64,000 nucleotides of DNA from Siphonodentalium dalli (taxonomy: Eukaryota; Mollusca; Scaphopoda; Gadilida; Siphonodentaliidae), in assembly GCA_032622095.1 (NCBI GenBank), contig CP136064.1, positions 260,749,863 to 260,813,862 on the forward strand, given 5' to 3'. Made by a program: the position numbers and the translations under genes. Within the stretch, counting starts at the first letter, position 1; every line of letters begins with the position of its first letter. Below the pieces are notes generated by a model that was given only the letters and a program-made list of their open reading frames with translations, was not told the origin of the DNA and did no database searches. This document shows, piece after piece, positions 23,770 through 34,174 of the stretch.

Positions 23770-23977
23770 TTAAAGATCCTATGTCAATGCATTATCTAAT
23801 ATATGGGAGTCTCCCATAGGAAGTATTGCATATAAAAGAGAATGCACAGGCTTACAAGGTCAAGGTAAATATTGTTAAGCCAATGCATTCTCTAAAATAT
23901 GCGAGGCTCCCATATATAAGAGAATATATTGGCACAACATATTTGTAAAATTTCAGGAAGCTCCAGTCATGGAAGGG
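23770..23977. mobile_element. Family B2 copy, left TIR missing
   Basis: Two worn hairpins (around 23785 and 23880) with loop variant CTCCCATAGG in place of GTCGACCATAGG. Right end GGAAGCTCCAGTCATGGAAGGG. Confidence 0.6.
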
Positions 23978-24573
23978 TTAAAATCAGACAAAAATCAGAA
24001 TCATGATTCTCATAAAAACAGATGATTCCCTGTAGAAATGCTATATTTTGATTCTCGGCTGCTGTGTAAAGCATCGCTGGGTCGGGTCGTCCCTCTCCCA
24101 ACAGAAAAACAGAAGCCACTTAAATGAAAGTCCCGAATGCACTGACCTCCTCTTGGGTATATGGATATTAGAATGAAGTCAATTGGTCTATGTTATAAAT
24201 GTTGATAGTATCGATTCGTAATATAGCTGTCTCGACATGGCCACAAATGAGAAGTTTAGATGAGAGAAAGTTATCCGGGAAGGATAATACGATGCTGTTA
24301 AGTGTCTTAATGTGTCCCTAGTGGAAGAACTGGCAGTGAACAATTCAGATCTGATTAGCCTACGTACATCAACTCATCTTAAGAACGCTTAGCTTTCTCA
24401 CCTCCTATGGTTCCATAAAATTCTCTTTACTTTGTGTCTGTCATTTGCATACTGAGGTCCCCAGAGGGTGAATTTAGTGATGCCAGGGACCAGTCGAGAG
24501 AAGGTGACTTGGAAGACATCTTCTCCCTAAAATATGCCACTTATCCCTAATTTTGTCCAAAAAGAATATTTAA

Positions 24574-24828
24574 CCCTTTGAGTGCCAGGGGCCGATATTA
24601 TCGGCCCTAAACCTACACAATAAGTCTGTTAAAGAATATAATAAAATATATTAAAATTGTAAAAAAAAATTGTCAAAAAAAAAAAATAATTGTCAAAAAA
24701 AAAAATTGTTAAGCCAATGCATTCTCTTATATATGCGAGGCGACCTATGGTCGACTCGCATATATAAGAGAATGCATTGGCACAGGGTATATGGGTTGAT
24801 ACAAAAATCGGACCTGGCACTCAAAGGG
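24574..24828 (-). mobile_element. Family B1 piggyBac-like MITE nested in family G
   Basis: TTAA at 24570-24573; TTAT (worn TTAA) at 24829-24832. Ends CCCTTTGAGTGCCAGG / CCTGGCACTCAAAGGG. Complete hairpin. Two 'attgtc' + A runs in the spacer. Confidence 0.85.
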
Positions 24829-24950
24829 TTATATTTACTGATTATGATGGTGTTTTTACTCACTATAGTGGTTTTATAAATGGGATCTTCAGTTGTATAA
24901 TACTTATTGAATCAATGAATGGTGATGTCAGGGTGTTAATTGAACTTCAC

Positions 24951-26795
24951 CCACTGTAACTTCTCCCTGATAACATTCCACTTCTCCCTGATAACATTCC
25001 ACTTTTCCCTGATAACATTCCACTTCTCCGGGTTCTCCCTGATAACATTCCACTTCTCCCTGATAACATTCCACTTCTCCCTGATAACATTCCACTTCTC
25101 CCTGATAACATTCCACTACTCCCAGATAACATTCCACTTCTCCCTGATAACAGTCCACTTCTCCATGATAACATTCCACTTCTCCCTGATAACATTCCAC
25201 TTCTCCCTGATAACAGTCCACTTCTCCCTGATAACATTCCACTTCTCCCTGATAACATTCCACTTCTCCCTGATAACAGTCCACTTCTCCCTGATAACAT
25301 TCCACTTCTCCCTGATAACATTCCACTTCTCCCTGATAACAGTCCACTTTTCCCTAATAAGTCCACTTCTCCCTGATAACATTCCACTTCTCCCTGATAA
25401 CAGTCCACTTCTCCCTGATAACATTCCACTTCTCCCTGATAACATTCCACTTCTCCCTGATAACAGTCCACTTTTCCAGGTTCTCCCTGATAACATTCCA
25501 CTTCTCCCTGATAACATTCCACTTCTCCCTGATAACATTCCACTTCTCCCTGATAACAGTCCACTTCTCCCTGATAACATTCCACTTCTCCGGGTTCTCC
25601 CTGATAACATTCCACTTCTCCCTGATAACAGTCCACTTCTCCCTGATAACAGTCCACTTCTCCCTGATAACAGTCCACTTCTCCCTGATAACATTCCACT
25701 TCTCCCTGATAACATTCCACTTCTCCCTGATAACATTCCACTTCTCCCTGATAACAGTCCACTTTTCCCTGATAACATTCCACTTCTCCGGGTTCTCCCT
25801 GATAACATTCCACTTCTCCCTGATAACAGCCCACTTCTCCCTGATAACATTCCACTTCTCCCTGATAACAGCCCACTTCTCCCTGATAACATTCCACTTC
25901 TCCCTGATAACATTCCACTTCTCCCTGATAACATTCCACTTCTCCCTGATAACAGTCCACTTCTCCGGGTTCTCCCTGATAGCATTCTACTTCTCCCTGA
26001 TAACATTCCACTTCTCCGGGTTCTCCCTGATAACATTCCACTTCTCCCTGATAACATTCCACTTCTCCCTGATAACATTCCACTTCTCCCTAATAACAGC
26101 CCACTTCTCCCTGATAACATTCCACTTCTCCCTGATAACATTCCACTTCTCCCTGATATCATTCCACTTCTCCCTGATAACATTCCACTTCTCCCTGATA
26201 ACATTCCACTTCTCCCTGATAACAGTCCACTTCTCCCAGATAACAGCCCACTTCTCCCTGATAACATTCCACTTCTCCCTGATAACAGTCCACTTCTCCC
26301 TGATAACATTCCACTTCTCCCTGATAACATTCCACTTCTCCCTGATAACATTCCACTTCTCCCTGATAACATTCCACTTCTCCCTGATAACATTCCACTT
26401 CTCCCTGATAACATTCCACTTCTCCCTGATAACAGTCCACTTCTCCCTGATAACATTCCACTTCTCCCTGATAACAGTCCACTTCTCCCTTATAACAGTC
26501 CACTTCTCCCTGATAACATTCCACTTCACCCTGATAACATTCCACTTCTCCCTGATAACATTCCACTTCTCCCTGATAACAGTCCACTTCTCCCTGATAA
26601 CATTCCACTTCTCCCTGATAACAGTCCACTTCTCCCTGATAACATTCCACTTCTCCCTGATAACATTCCACTTCACCCTGATAACAGTCCACTTCTCCCT
26701 TATAACAGTCCACTTCTCCCTGATAACATTCCACTTCTCCCTGATAACATTCCACTTCTCCCTGATAACAGTCCACTTCTCCCTAACAACCAAGC
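24951..26795. repeat. 21-bp minisatellite, about 88 units
   Basis: Unit ACTTCTCCCTGATAAC + ATTCC, alternating with an AGTCC form. At 25145-25350 the order agt-att-att repeats, giving a 63-bp higher-order unit. Six or so units are shortened by 'ccgggttctccctg' joints. Since 21 is a multiple of 3, long frames exist on both strands (625 codons plus; 446, 378 and 304 minus). These are not genes. Confidence 0.9.
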
Positions 26796-27232
26796 AGGAA
26801 GAAATGACTTCTCCTAATTTGAAACCACTGGGCTGGTCCCTGAGTGATGCTATCCCACATAGCGGGCTAGCATCACTAAATTCACCCTCTGGGGACCTCA
26901 TTCTGCTCAGGCCTTATCTTCTCTGAAAATTTCTTTATTAACAAATTTCTATAGAAACTTCTTCACATCGATTATAATTCTTTTTTAGTTTATTTTGTCT
27001 ATATCCCGAAATTGGCAGACGACTCATTGCATAATCGAGGTTCCCAATGTGTGTACATCACTATATTCACCATTTGGGAACTTCAATCTGAGTCTATGTC
27101 TCCCATAGCAGATGAGGTCATTCAGAATGAGGTCCCCAGAGGGTGAATTTGGTGATGCTAGTGTGCTATGCTACGAAGACGTGGCATTCCCAACACGATG
27201 TAATAAACTGTTTCCAGATATGGAGTGCATGC

Positions 27233-27616
27233 CTTAAGCCTTGTAAGTCTGTATTTTTTTTACCCTGTGCCAATGCATTCTCTTATATATGCGAGTCGAC
27301 CATAGGTCGCCTCGCATATATAAGAGAATGCATTGGCCTAACAATTTTTTACAATTTTAATAATTTTTTCTTGTATTCTTTAACAATTTTATAATTTCAC
27401 CCATACAGAGCCCCAGAATCGGGCCCAGATAAACATGAGCAGACGACACTCTTCTATATGCTTCTATATATGTGTGGGGCTCCCTGCAGGGTAATGGATT
27501 TTTTTTTATTTTATGTCCTAAAAATTGTAAGAAACATTTATTTAAAAAAAATGATAAAAAATTGTTAGGCCAATGCATTGGCACAGGGTAAAAAAATACA
27601 GACTTACAAGGCTTAT
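27233..27616. mobile_element. Family B6: shared B hairpin with another set of ends
   Basis: Outer inverted repeat GCCTTGTAAGTCTGTATT / AATACAGACTTACAAGGC, then ACCCTGTGCCAATGCATTCT with a complete hairpin at 27270-27335 and a second, deleted one near 27565-27590. Between them is a third palindromic piece ('gctccctgcagggtaatgg'). Confidence 0.65.
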
Positions 27617-28004
27617 TGAGGTAAATGTTTGTGAGAATCTTATTTACAAATAGTTATAAATACTGTACAAGAAGATGCGAAAGAATAATCAGTCATGAAT
27701 ATCGTTGACTGATAAAAACTCATAGATGATGTCTCCTATATTGCGATGAGTAAAATGAATTAATGATATATCACCTGTATTCAGTTTTCCAACAATAGTT
27801 GAGTTTGACAATAAGTGGGAAAATTGTCAATGCGTCATTCACCTCAAATCTGTGAAGTGATCTAGCTGTTATGCCATAAACCAATGAAATCACGCGTAGT
27901 GGGCGCCACTCTCCAAAGAAATGGAGGGAATCCATTCAAAACAGAACTTAATTTTAACAGAGAGTTCTAGAGACGTACATCCGATATAGGATTTTCTTTG
28001 GCCT
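27617..28004. other. No gene seen
   Basis: Unique AT-rich sequence, no frame of note. Confidence 0.45.
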
Positions 28005-28008
28005 TTAA

Positions 28009-28210
28009 CCCCTTTCAGTGCCAAGTACGATTTTTGAATCAACCCATATTTCCTTGATCATTTTTCAAATTTATTGATTATAATAATGTGATACATTGAT
28101 GGAAAGAGCTCTAAGAGCTCTCAATGTATCACATTATTATAATCAATAAATTTGAAAAATGATCAAGGAAATATGGGTTGATACAAAAATCGGACTTGTC
28201 ACTGAAAGGG
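28009..28210. mobile_element. Family B5: B1-type ends with a different internal palindrome
   Basis: TTAA at 28005-28008 and 28211-28214. Ends CCCCTTTCAGTGCCAAG / GTCACTGAAAGGG, and 'tatcaacccatat'-type subterminal words as in B1. The interior palindrome is instead ATTGATTATAATAATGTGAT...AGAGCTCTAAGAGCTCT. Confidence 0.8.
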
Positions 28211-28287
28211 TTAAAGAGACTGATGAGCGAACAACACTGTTATGGAGGCAATAGAGCAATGGGTTATGCCTGTGCAGAGCAATCTTA

Positions 28288-28500
28288 CAGTAATGTCCTA
28301 ATTAATCGACTGCTTAACCACAGCAGAATTATGGGTAACTTTTCAGGATTTAGTCGGAAATATGGCTTGTTGCCATTCATCGGAAAGCTCTCCCCAAGAG
28401 TTTTCCGATGAATGGCAACAAGCCATATTTCCAACTAAATCCTGAAAAGTTACCCATAATTCTGCTGTGGTTAAGCAGTCGATTAATTAGGGCATTACTG
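28288..28500. mobile_element. Family A, full length (213 bp)
   Basis: Both arms carry AATTAAT and the rare GACTGCTTAAC / GTTAAGCAGTC, so an unusual base is shared by both arms. Confidence 0.85.
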
Positions 28501-28504
28501 TATT

Positions 28505-28983
28505 TTGATTGAAGCTAATTGACCCTACCGCCATTAGCTGTGTAAGCCAATGAAATAATTGCATTATACAGCTTGGACAAGTGGTTGCTTCTGCGAAGAG
28601 GCGGTTAGACAAAAAGACTCATTTTACCGGCTTACTCGATGTCGCTTTGATTTTGTTTTGTATAAAAGAGTATTGGTTTCATGTAAGTTGACACAATATA
28701 ATAATATAACAGTAACAGTATGCGAAAGCTTTGCCCTATGCATGGGCTTTTGGGATTAGTAAATTATGAAGGTTGGAAATGTCACGCTGAGAAAGAGGTG
28801 ACAAATGGAAATATGATGAGGGGATTAGGAAGTGCTAGATAATCTTATTAGTTAACACTATCAAATCAAACAATATGTACACATTTGAGATAATGGACCA
28901 CATAGTGTTATAATCTCCAAGGGATGATTTGTTGGGGAAAGAGGGACACTAAAATGGCCAAAGTATATGACAGCACCTGTTAA
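28505..28983. other. No gene seen
   Basis: Unique sequence. A 66-codon plus-strand frame at 28559-28759 has no recognisable motif. Confidence 0.4.
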
Positions 28984-28989
28984 ACTCAC

Positions 28990-29058
28990 CTGTTGTCGAT
29001 TAATACAGGCTGATTTGGGCGCCTCTTCCGGATAGCTTTCGGATTTGTGATGGTAAGA
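28990..29058 (-). CDS. Possible downstream exon end of the SWIM-like gene, or a relic
   Basis: Minus-strand sequence reads ITNPKAIRKRRPNQPVLIDN and is followed at once by a consensus donor, CAG|GTGAGT, with the intron starting at 28989. A basic, proline-bearing linker like this often follows the SWIM finger in the molluscan proteins I recall. Against it, the frame has a stop just upstream and no good acceptor before CGAAAG near 29034. It is either a very short exon, part of a decayed copy, or chance. Confidence 0.25.
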
Positions 29059-29462
29059 TTTGGTATATTATACAGCATTTATTGGTATATTTTGTGAATA
29101 AATGGTATTCATGGCATTTATACGTGGACTTACATACACAAACATTATGACAGACCAATGGAATACTAGGGAACTGTGATATGAAAAATAATTTCTCAAT
29201 ATACTGAAATATGTCTGTTCTATACGCGTAATGTGCCAATTATGAAGATTATTAATTGTTATTATAACATGGAACACTTTTTGAAGTATGGTGTATCTTC
29301 GAAAAAGTACAAAAAAATGACTACAACGGATGAAAACATACAAGTCCTCAAATTTTTATCGAAATAGGGAAATTGTATGGTACACCATCGATAAATTGAT
29401 AGATAGTGTGTCTATTGTGATGAGATATATCATAATAACATTGAATATTTATTAAGTGTTAC

Positions 29463-29753
29463 ATATCCAGCTTGACAAGAACAGTGAATATCCGAAATTA
29501 TCGAACAATTTATCTCAAAATCGACGCCATGTGCAGGTTCATTTTTCATCATGCTTCGGTGGCAATTTACCCCAATAAACAGTTTTTTGTCGCAAATAAA
29601 CATTGAAACTGAATGTACATAGCCTTCACTAAAGTACTTGTATTCTTGTTGTCGCGATTTCAATGAAGTACAAGTTGAATTGAAGAAAAATCCAGCGAAT
29701 TCTGGTGGTAAGTCCACCAAATTTGAAACACGTCGTTCCTTGTGGTCAGACAT
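29463..29753 (-). CDS. Putative first exon of a SWIM zinc-finger-like protein (partial)
   Basis: Seen: a 97-codon open stretch from ATG at 29753, in AT-rich but non-repetitive DNA. The N-terminus contains VDLPPEFAGFFF, then an EGYVHSV segment, NCHRSMMKNEPAH around residues 63-75, and CSC near residues 92-94 followed by Q-A-G. Known: SWIM domains have a CxC...CxH zinc ligand set, and many molluscan uncharacterized SWIM proteins, some with a C-terminal YqaJ-type nuclease domain, share this kind of N-terminal layout. Inference: this is the 5' coding exon, with the second half of the zinc finger on a later exon. The frame closes soon after CSC, and a possible donor (GTAAC) begins at 29462 on the minus strand. 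No C-x-H partner was found in the next 400 bases, so the gene may be broken or its intron longer. The function is unknown and it may belong to a mobile-element-associated family. The match is from memory of the family, not a search. Confidence 0.5.
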
Positions 29754-29962
29754 ATTGACGCGTGATGTCTAACCCACTATACTTCAGACTGGCAATTTAT
29801 AGCAGGCGTGGTTATCCCGGCGTGGAAGTAAAGTGAATTAAGCGTATCAGTGCTGCAGTCTGGACAGTCTGCAGCTTCTTACACGTTGGTCCTCCCTCGT
29901 TGGTCCGGGGAGGACCTAAATTACTAGGAATAGTCTATTGTTGTTCTTTGATATATAAATCT
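29754..29962 (-). other. Region upstream of the SWIM-like exon
   Basis: If the exon is real, its 5' UTR and promoter should lie here. The sequence is less AT-rich than its surroundings, but no TATA box or clear initiator was recognised. Confidence 0.3.
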
Positions 29963-30168
29963 GGTAAAAAAAATCTGGAATATTCCAAGTTTCAATAAAT
30001 GCCGACCACTGACTATCATGATTCATTATATTTTAATCAAGAATAATTTTGTCAATAACACTGTTGGTAAAAAAAATCTGGAATATTCCAAGTTTCAATA
30101 AATGCCGACCACTGACTATCATGATTCATTATATTTTAATCAAGAATAATTTTGTCAATAACACTGTT
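29963..30168 (+). repeat. Perfect or near-perfect tandem duplication, 103-bp period
   Basis: GGTAAAAAAAATCTGGAATA... to GTCAATAACACTGTTG occurs twice in direct succession with no change seen, so the duplication is recent. Confidence 0.9.
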
Positions 30169-30710
30169 GTTCAAGGTTATAGATTTAGGGGGAGAAGGGA
30201 TTATGCTGAGTTAACGTATGTTATACATTGGCCTGAATGCATTAATTACATGTAGCATATGTATTGATTTCACTTGGAAACTGATGGACTGTCAGACAGT
30301 ATCACCAATTAGAAATGCACATCTATTGATCAGCGAACGACGAACACATGAGAGCCATACAATGCACAGATTAAGTAACTACGTGCAACATCATGCAACA
30401 AAGAGCACGCATTGTGCAATTAATGCTCGACTCCAATAAATACATGTCATATGCAAAGGAATGCGTTAAGGTCATAAAATCATTATTCTTCAAAAAATTC
30501 TATTTGCTTTAAAGTTGTAATGTTTCTGAGACTTAGGGCAGAGTATTTTTTTTATTTTTTTGGAGAATATCGTGACCAGTAGAAACATTGTGAATGGCAC
30601 TATAGCTCAATTTGAAATGATCAACAAAACAAGAACATTTCCATAACTCAGGTGAAAAGAAGCCAATCAGGATCAGAAGATGTTTAACCCATATCTTCAA
30701 AAACACCAAC
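30169..30710. other. No gene seen
   Basis: Unique sequence; two short overlapping frames without motifs. Confidence 0.4.
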
Positions 30711-30712
30711 TA

Positions 30713-30850
30713 CACTAATACCCTAAATAATCGACTCCTCTCTGTGAGAGCCTTCTGATGAATGGCAACAAGCCATATTTCCTACTAAATCCTGAAAAAT
30801 TACCCATAATTCTGCTGTGGTTAAGGAGTCGATTATTTATGGCATTACTG
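30713..30850. mobile_element. Family A, left arm largely deleted
   Basis: CACTAATACCCTAAATAATCGACTCC is followed at once by the apex TCTGTGAGAGC and a complete right arm. Confidence 0.75.
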
Positions 30851-31100
30851 TACAACAATCGAAATCATCAATCTAGAACAGATTATATACTTGTTCACGA
30901 AAAGTGAAAATGATTGGAAAGAGATGTTAGTTACATGGCATAAAACCAGAATCTATTAACTCGTGCGAAACATTGAACTTGATGGGAATTATTTCAATGA
31001 TTTGGTGAATAATATTTTAATATACTCATGGAATATGAATGCTATGAAAAATTGGTGGTCGGGTTAATATTTCCTAAACCAGGCAACCAAAGAATTCAAA

Positions 31101-31671
31101 ATACCATGGAGCTGAGGAATGTGTGAATATGAACCGAATATAGGGGGAAGAAATACCATGCAGGTGAGGAATGTGTCAATATATACCGAATATTGGGGGA
31201 AGAAATACCATGCAGGTGAGGAATGTGTTAATATAAACCGAATATTGGGGGAATAAATACCATGCAGGTGAGGAATGTGTCAATATAAACCGAATATTGG
31301 GGGAAGAAATACCATGCAGGTGAGGAATGTGTCAATATATACCGAATATTAGGGGAAGAAATACCATGCAAGTGAGGAATGTGTCAATATAAACTGAATA
31401 TTGGGGGAAGAAATACCATGCAGGTGAGGAATGTGTCAATATAAACCGAATATTGGGGGAAGAAATACCATGCAGGTGAGGAATGTGTCAATATAAACCG
31501 AATATTGGGGGAAGAAATACCATGCAGGTGAGAAATGTGTCAATATAAACCGAATATTGGGGGAAGAAATACCATGCAGGTGAGGAATGTGTCAATATAA
31601 ACCGAATATTGGGGGAAGAAATACCATGCAGATGAGGAATGTGTCAATATAAACCGAATAATTGGGGGAAT
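31101..31671 (+). repeat. 52-bp minisatellite, about 11 units
   Basis: Unit: GGGGGAAGAAATACCATGCA, then GGTGAGGAATGTGTCAATAT, then AAACCGAATATT. The first unit is the most diverged (CATGGAGCTGAGG). Confidence 0.85.
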
Positions 31672-32138
31672 ATCTTGTAAGTCTTGTAAGTACATGTAGA
31701 TAAACAAAAGTATTGATTTAGACAGCTTCTGTTCATGACAGAAGGGTTAATATTTCAAAACCGATCAATTGATACCAAAATATATACATTGTACATGTGA
31801 ATAGTGGTGTCGTGATAAATCGGGATATAAATCATAAGAATGACTGCTAGGATCCGGCTCCAGTTCAAGGTGCGAGGTGCAGGGTGTGGGGTGCGTGGTG
31901 CAGAGTGTGGGGTGTACTTGGAAATTCCAAGTGGGACATTCCCAAATTGAGACCCTCTAGTCATGTTTCTGGGTCAGCATTGTCAGTCAATGATCCACTG
32001 TGTAATTAAATACAACCTGTCATTATAATCAGGGCGCCCTGGATAGCTCAGCTTATCAGGCAAGATTGATAAGATTGAAGCGAGGAGTGTCCTACTCCGA
32101 ATTCCAATACACTAGCAGCACAGCAGGACAAGGATGAC
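31672..32138. other. No gene; G/T-rich short repeat
   Basis: 31869-31917 is a run of GGTGCGAGGTGCAGGGTGTG-type words. 'ggatagctcagcttatcagg' near 32041 is A-box-like but has no matching B box. Otherwise unique. Confidence 0.4.
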
Positions 32139-32146
32139 GCAGGGAG

Positions 32147-32615
32147 CAAGCCTTGAAATAGTGTGTCTGTCATTTTCAGCATGAGGTCCCCAGAATGTGA
32201 ATTTAGTGATGCTACCCCGCACAACAGGCTAGCATTACTAAATTCCCCCTCTGGGGACCTCATTCTGCTTAGGCCTCATCTTCTGGGAAGTATATACAGT
32301 ATCAAATCTGGGAAGTATATACAGTATCAAATTAACACAGTTTTAGTTACTTTTTCCCTTCTGTTCAGTTTCTATATTCCCTAATTCGCAGATGATAAAA
32401 TGCATAATCGATGTGACTAATGAGTGAACATCACCAACTTCTACTGGAGAACATAAATCTGATCCTAGGTCTCCCATAGCAGTTGAGGCCTCAGCAGAAT
32501 GAGGTTCCCAGAGGGTGAATTTGGTGATGCTAGCGCACCATATGGGATAGCGTCACTAAATTCATCCTCTGGGGACCTCATTCTGCAAATGACAAACACA
32601 TTATTTCAAGGCTTG
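32147..32615. mobile_element. Family C, full length (469 bp) with 8-bp target duplication
   Basis: Ends CAAGCCTTGAAATAGTGTGT / ACACATTATTTCAAGGCTTG. GCAGGGAG (32139-32146) and GCTGGGAG (32616-32623) match at 7 of 8. Both terminal palindromes are present. The best reference copy in the window. Confidence 0.85.
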
Positions 32616-32623
32616 GCTGGGAG

Positions 32624-33558
32624 CTAACACTCAGAATCCAATAGAATAGCACAGCAAGAATAAGAATGACAGCATGTCATCAGTCACGACACATTTAATC
32701 AAGTGGACATCAGTCCTCGCTTCATGCAGATTTCCCACTGACTTAAGTCATTCTGATTGACGCTGAAATCCTCATCAAGCATACATCAGATCCTATTATT
32801 TTGAACAAATTTGATATGGTAAATATCAGCTGTTGAAAAAGAACACGATTTTACTTGTTGATGATTACTATCAAGATAAATTGCTGATCAACAGCCTGTC
32901 ATGTGAAATCAAGTGACATCACAAAGTCCAAGGCTGGCTCTATCAGAAGAACAATAAATATGTCAAAGAATCATATCGCAGACAAAACAAAAATTCTAAC
33001 TTGAGTCATACTGACACACCTATACATGTACCAAACAACATTTAATAATGTTGAGCTCCATAAATGAAAATTCAACAGAAGGGCAGTTAGGGCACACAGT
33101 GGTCGACGGTGCCAATTCAATAGCCTCATTTCAACAATCAGGACCCTGGATGGTGATCCCTTAATTTTAAAAGCGGAAAATGTTAGGTTCTAAACCAGAA
33201 AAGTTGGAAATGTTAAGCATAAAAATATTAAAAAATTTATTTTATTTATTACATTTTTAAATAGATATTTTATGGAAATTTGGTGATTTCTAAGCTGTGT
33301 CTAGATCACAAACAGGAAATTTTGTATTTTTAGTCAAAATTAGTTAGAAAGCCAGGGAGTTATATATAGTTTCCATATTAGTAACAAGATTGCTACAATG
33401 GGAGAAGAAGTGGAAAGTTGCACTTTAAAAGTTGGGCAACTCCCATCCTAATTCTGACACCTAGCTGCATAGCTGCATCCCTGTGTACAGAATAAACCTA
33501 TGCAGCAACAAGAGGTTGCACCACAGGTGCTGGTTTACCCCTGCGATGCCAAATTGAA
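32624..33558. other. No gene seen
   Basis: Unique AT-rich sequence without motifs or matched repeats. Confidence 0.45.
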
Positions 33559-33561
33559 ATA

Positions 33562-33801
33562 CAGTAATGCCCTAAATAACCGACTCCTTATCTACAGCAG
33601 AATTATGGGTAATTTTTCAGGATTTAGTCGGAAATATGGCAACAAGCCATATTTCCGACTAAATCCTGAAAAATTACCCATAATTATGCTCTCACTGAGA
33701 GCTTTCGGATGAATGGCAACAAACCATATTTCCAACTAAGTCCTGAAAAATTACCCATAATTCTGCTGAGGTTAAGGAGTCGATTATTTAGGGCATTACT
33801 A
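33562..33801. mobile_element. Family A, rearranged (240 bp)
   Basis: A complete left arm and a shortened inner palindrome (GAAATATGGC|AACAAGCCATATTTC) are followed by a second CTCTCACTGAGAGC apex and a second right arm. It looks like an arm copied twice. Confidence 0.75.
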
Positions 33802-34174
33802 TATGGTCAGAACAGAAATTTTAAAGAAAAATGCGAACATTACCAATTGGCATTTCATTGAAAGCCCTCAATGTTATGGTGCAAATCGATACTAAAGTTT
33901 ATTAATGTCTTACAACGCATGACTGAAATCTCGATATCTGCTCAGAGGGACAGAAAATCATCATTCCAGATAATCTGGGATGACTCAACTGCTGAAAGGC
34001 CTCCGATGGACCCACTGTTGAAATGCCTCCCAATGGATCCACTGTTGAAATGTCTCCTGATGGCTTACCTCCGAACCAAATTGTATTCAGATACGATAAG
34101 CCATGGCTGAGATTTCTGCTCAGATGGACAGAAAACCATAATTTTCAGATAAATAAAGAATGATAATTCTAGAG

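Larger units (their letters stand above)
24484..26842 (+). mobile_element. Family G hAT-like element (2359 bp) with perfect 8-bp target duplication
   Basis: Terminal inverted repeat CAGGGACCAG / CTGGTCCCTG. AGTGATGC is duplicated at 24476-24483 and 26843-26850, and the target is family C. No transposase is present: the interior is a B1 insertion plus a 21-bp minisatellite. TIR sequence and 8-bp duplication fit the hAT superfamily. Confidence 0.9.
24432..27175 (+). mobile_element. Family C copy split by a family G insertion; far end truncated
   Basis: Left piece GTGTCTGTCATTTGCATACTG...AATTTAGTGATGC (24432-24483). It resumes at 26843 with AGTGATGCTATCCCACATAG, the first palindrome's second half, the AT-rich interior, and the second palindrome up to GGTGATGCTAGTGTGCTATG. 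The outer right end is lost. Confidence 0.8.

Noticed and set aside
24940-26817. 625-codon plus-strand frame and several 200-446-codon minus-strand frames
   Set aside because: All are translations of the 21-bp minisatellite; the unit is a multiple of three and has no stop in these frames.
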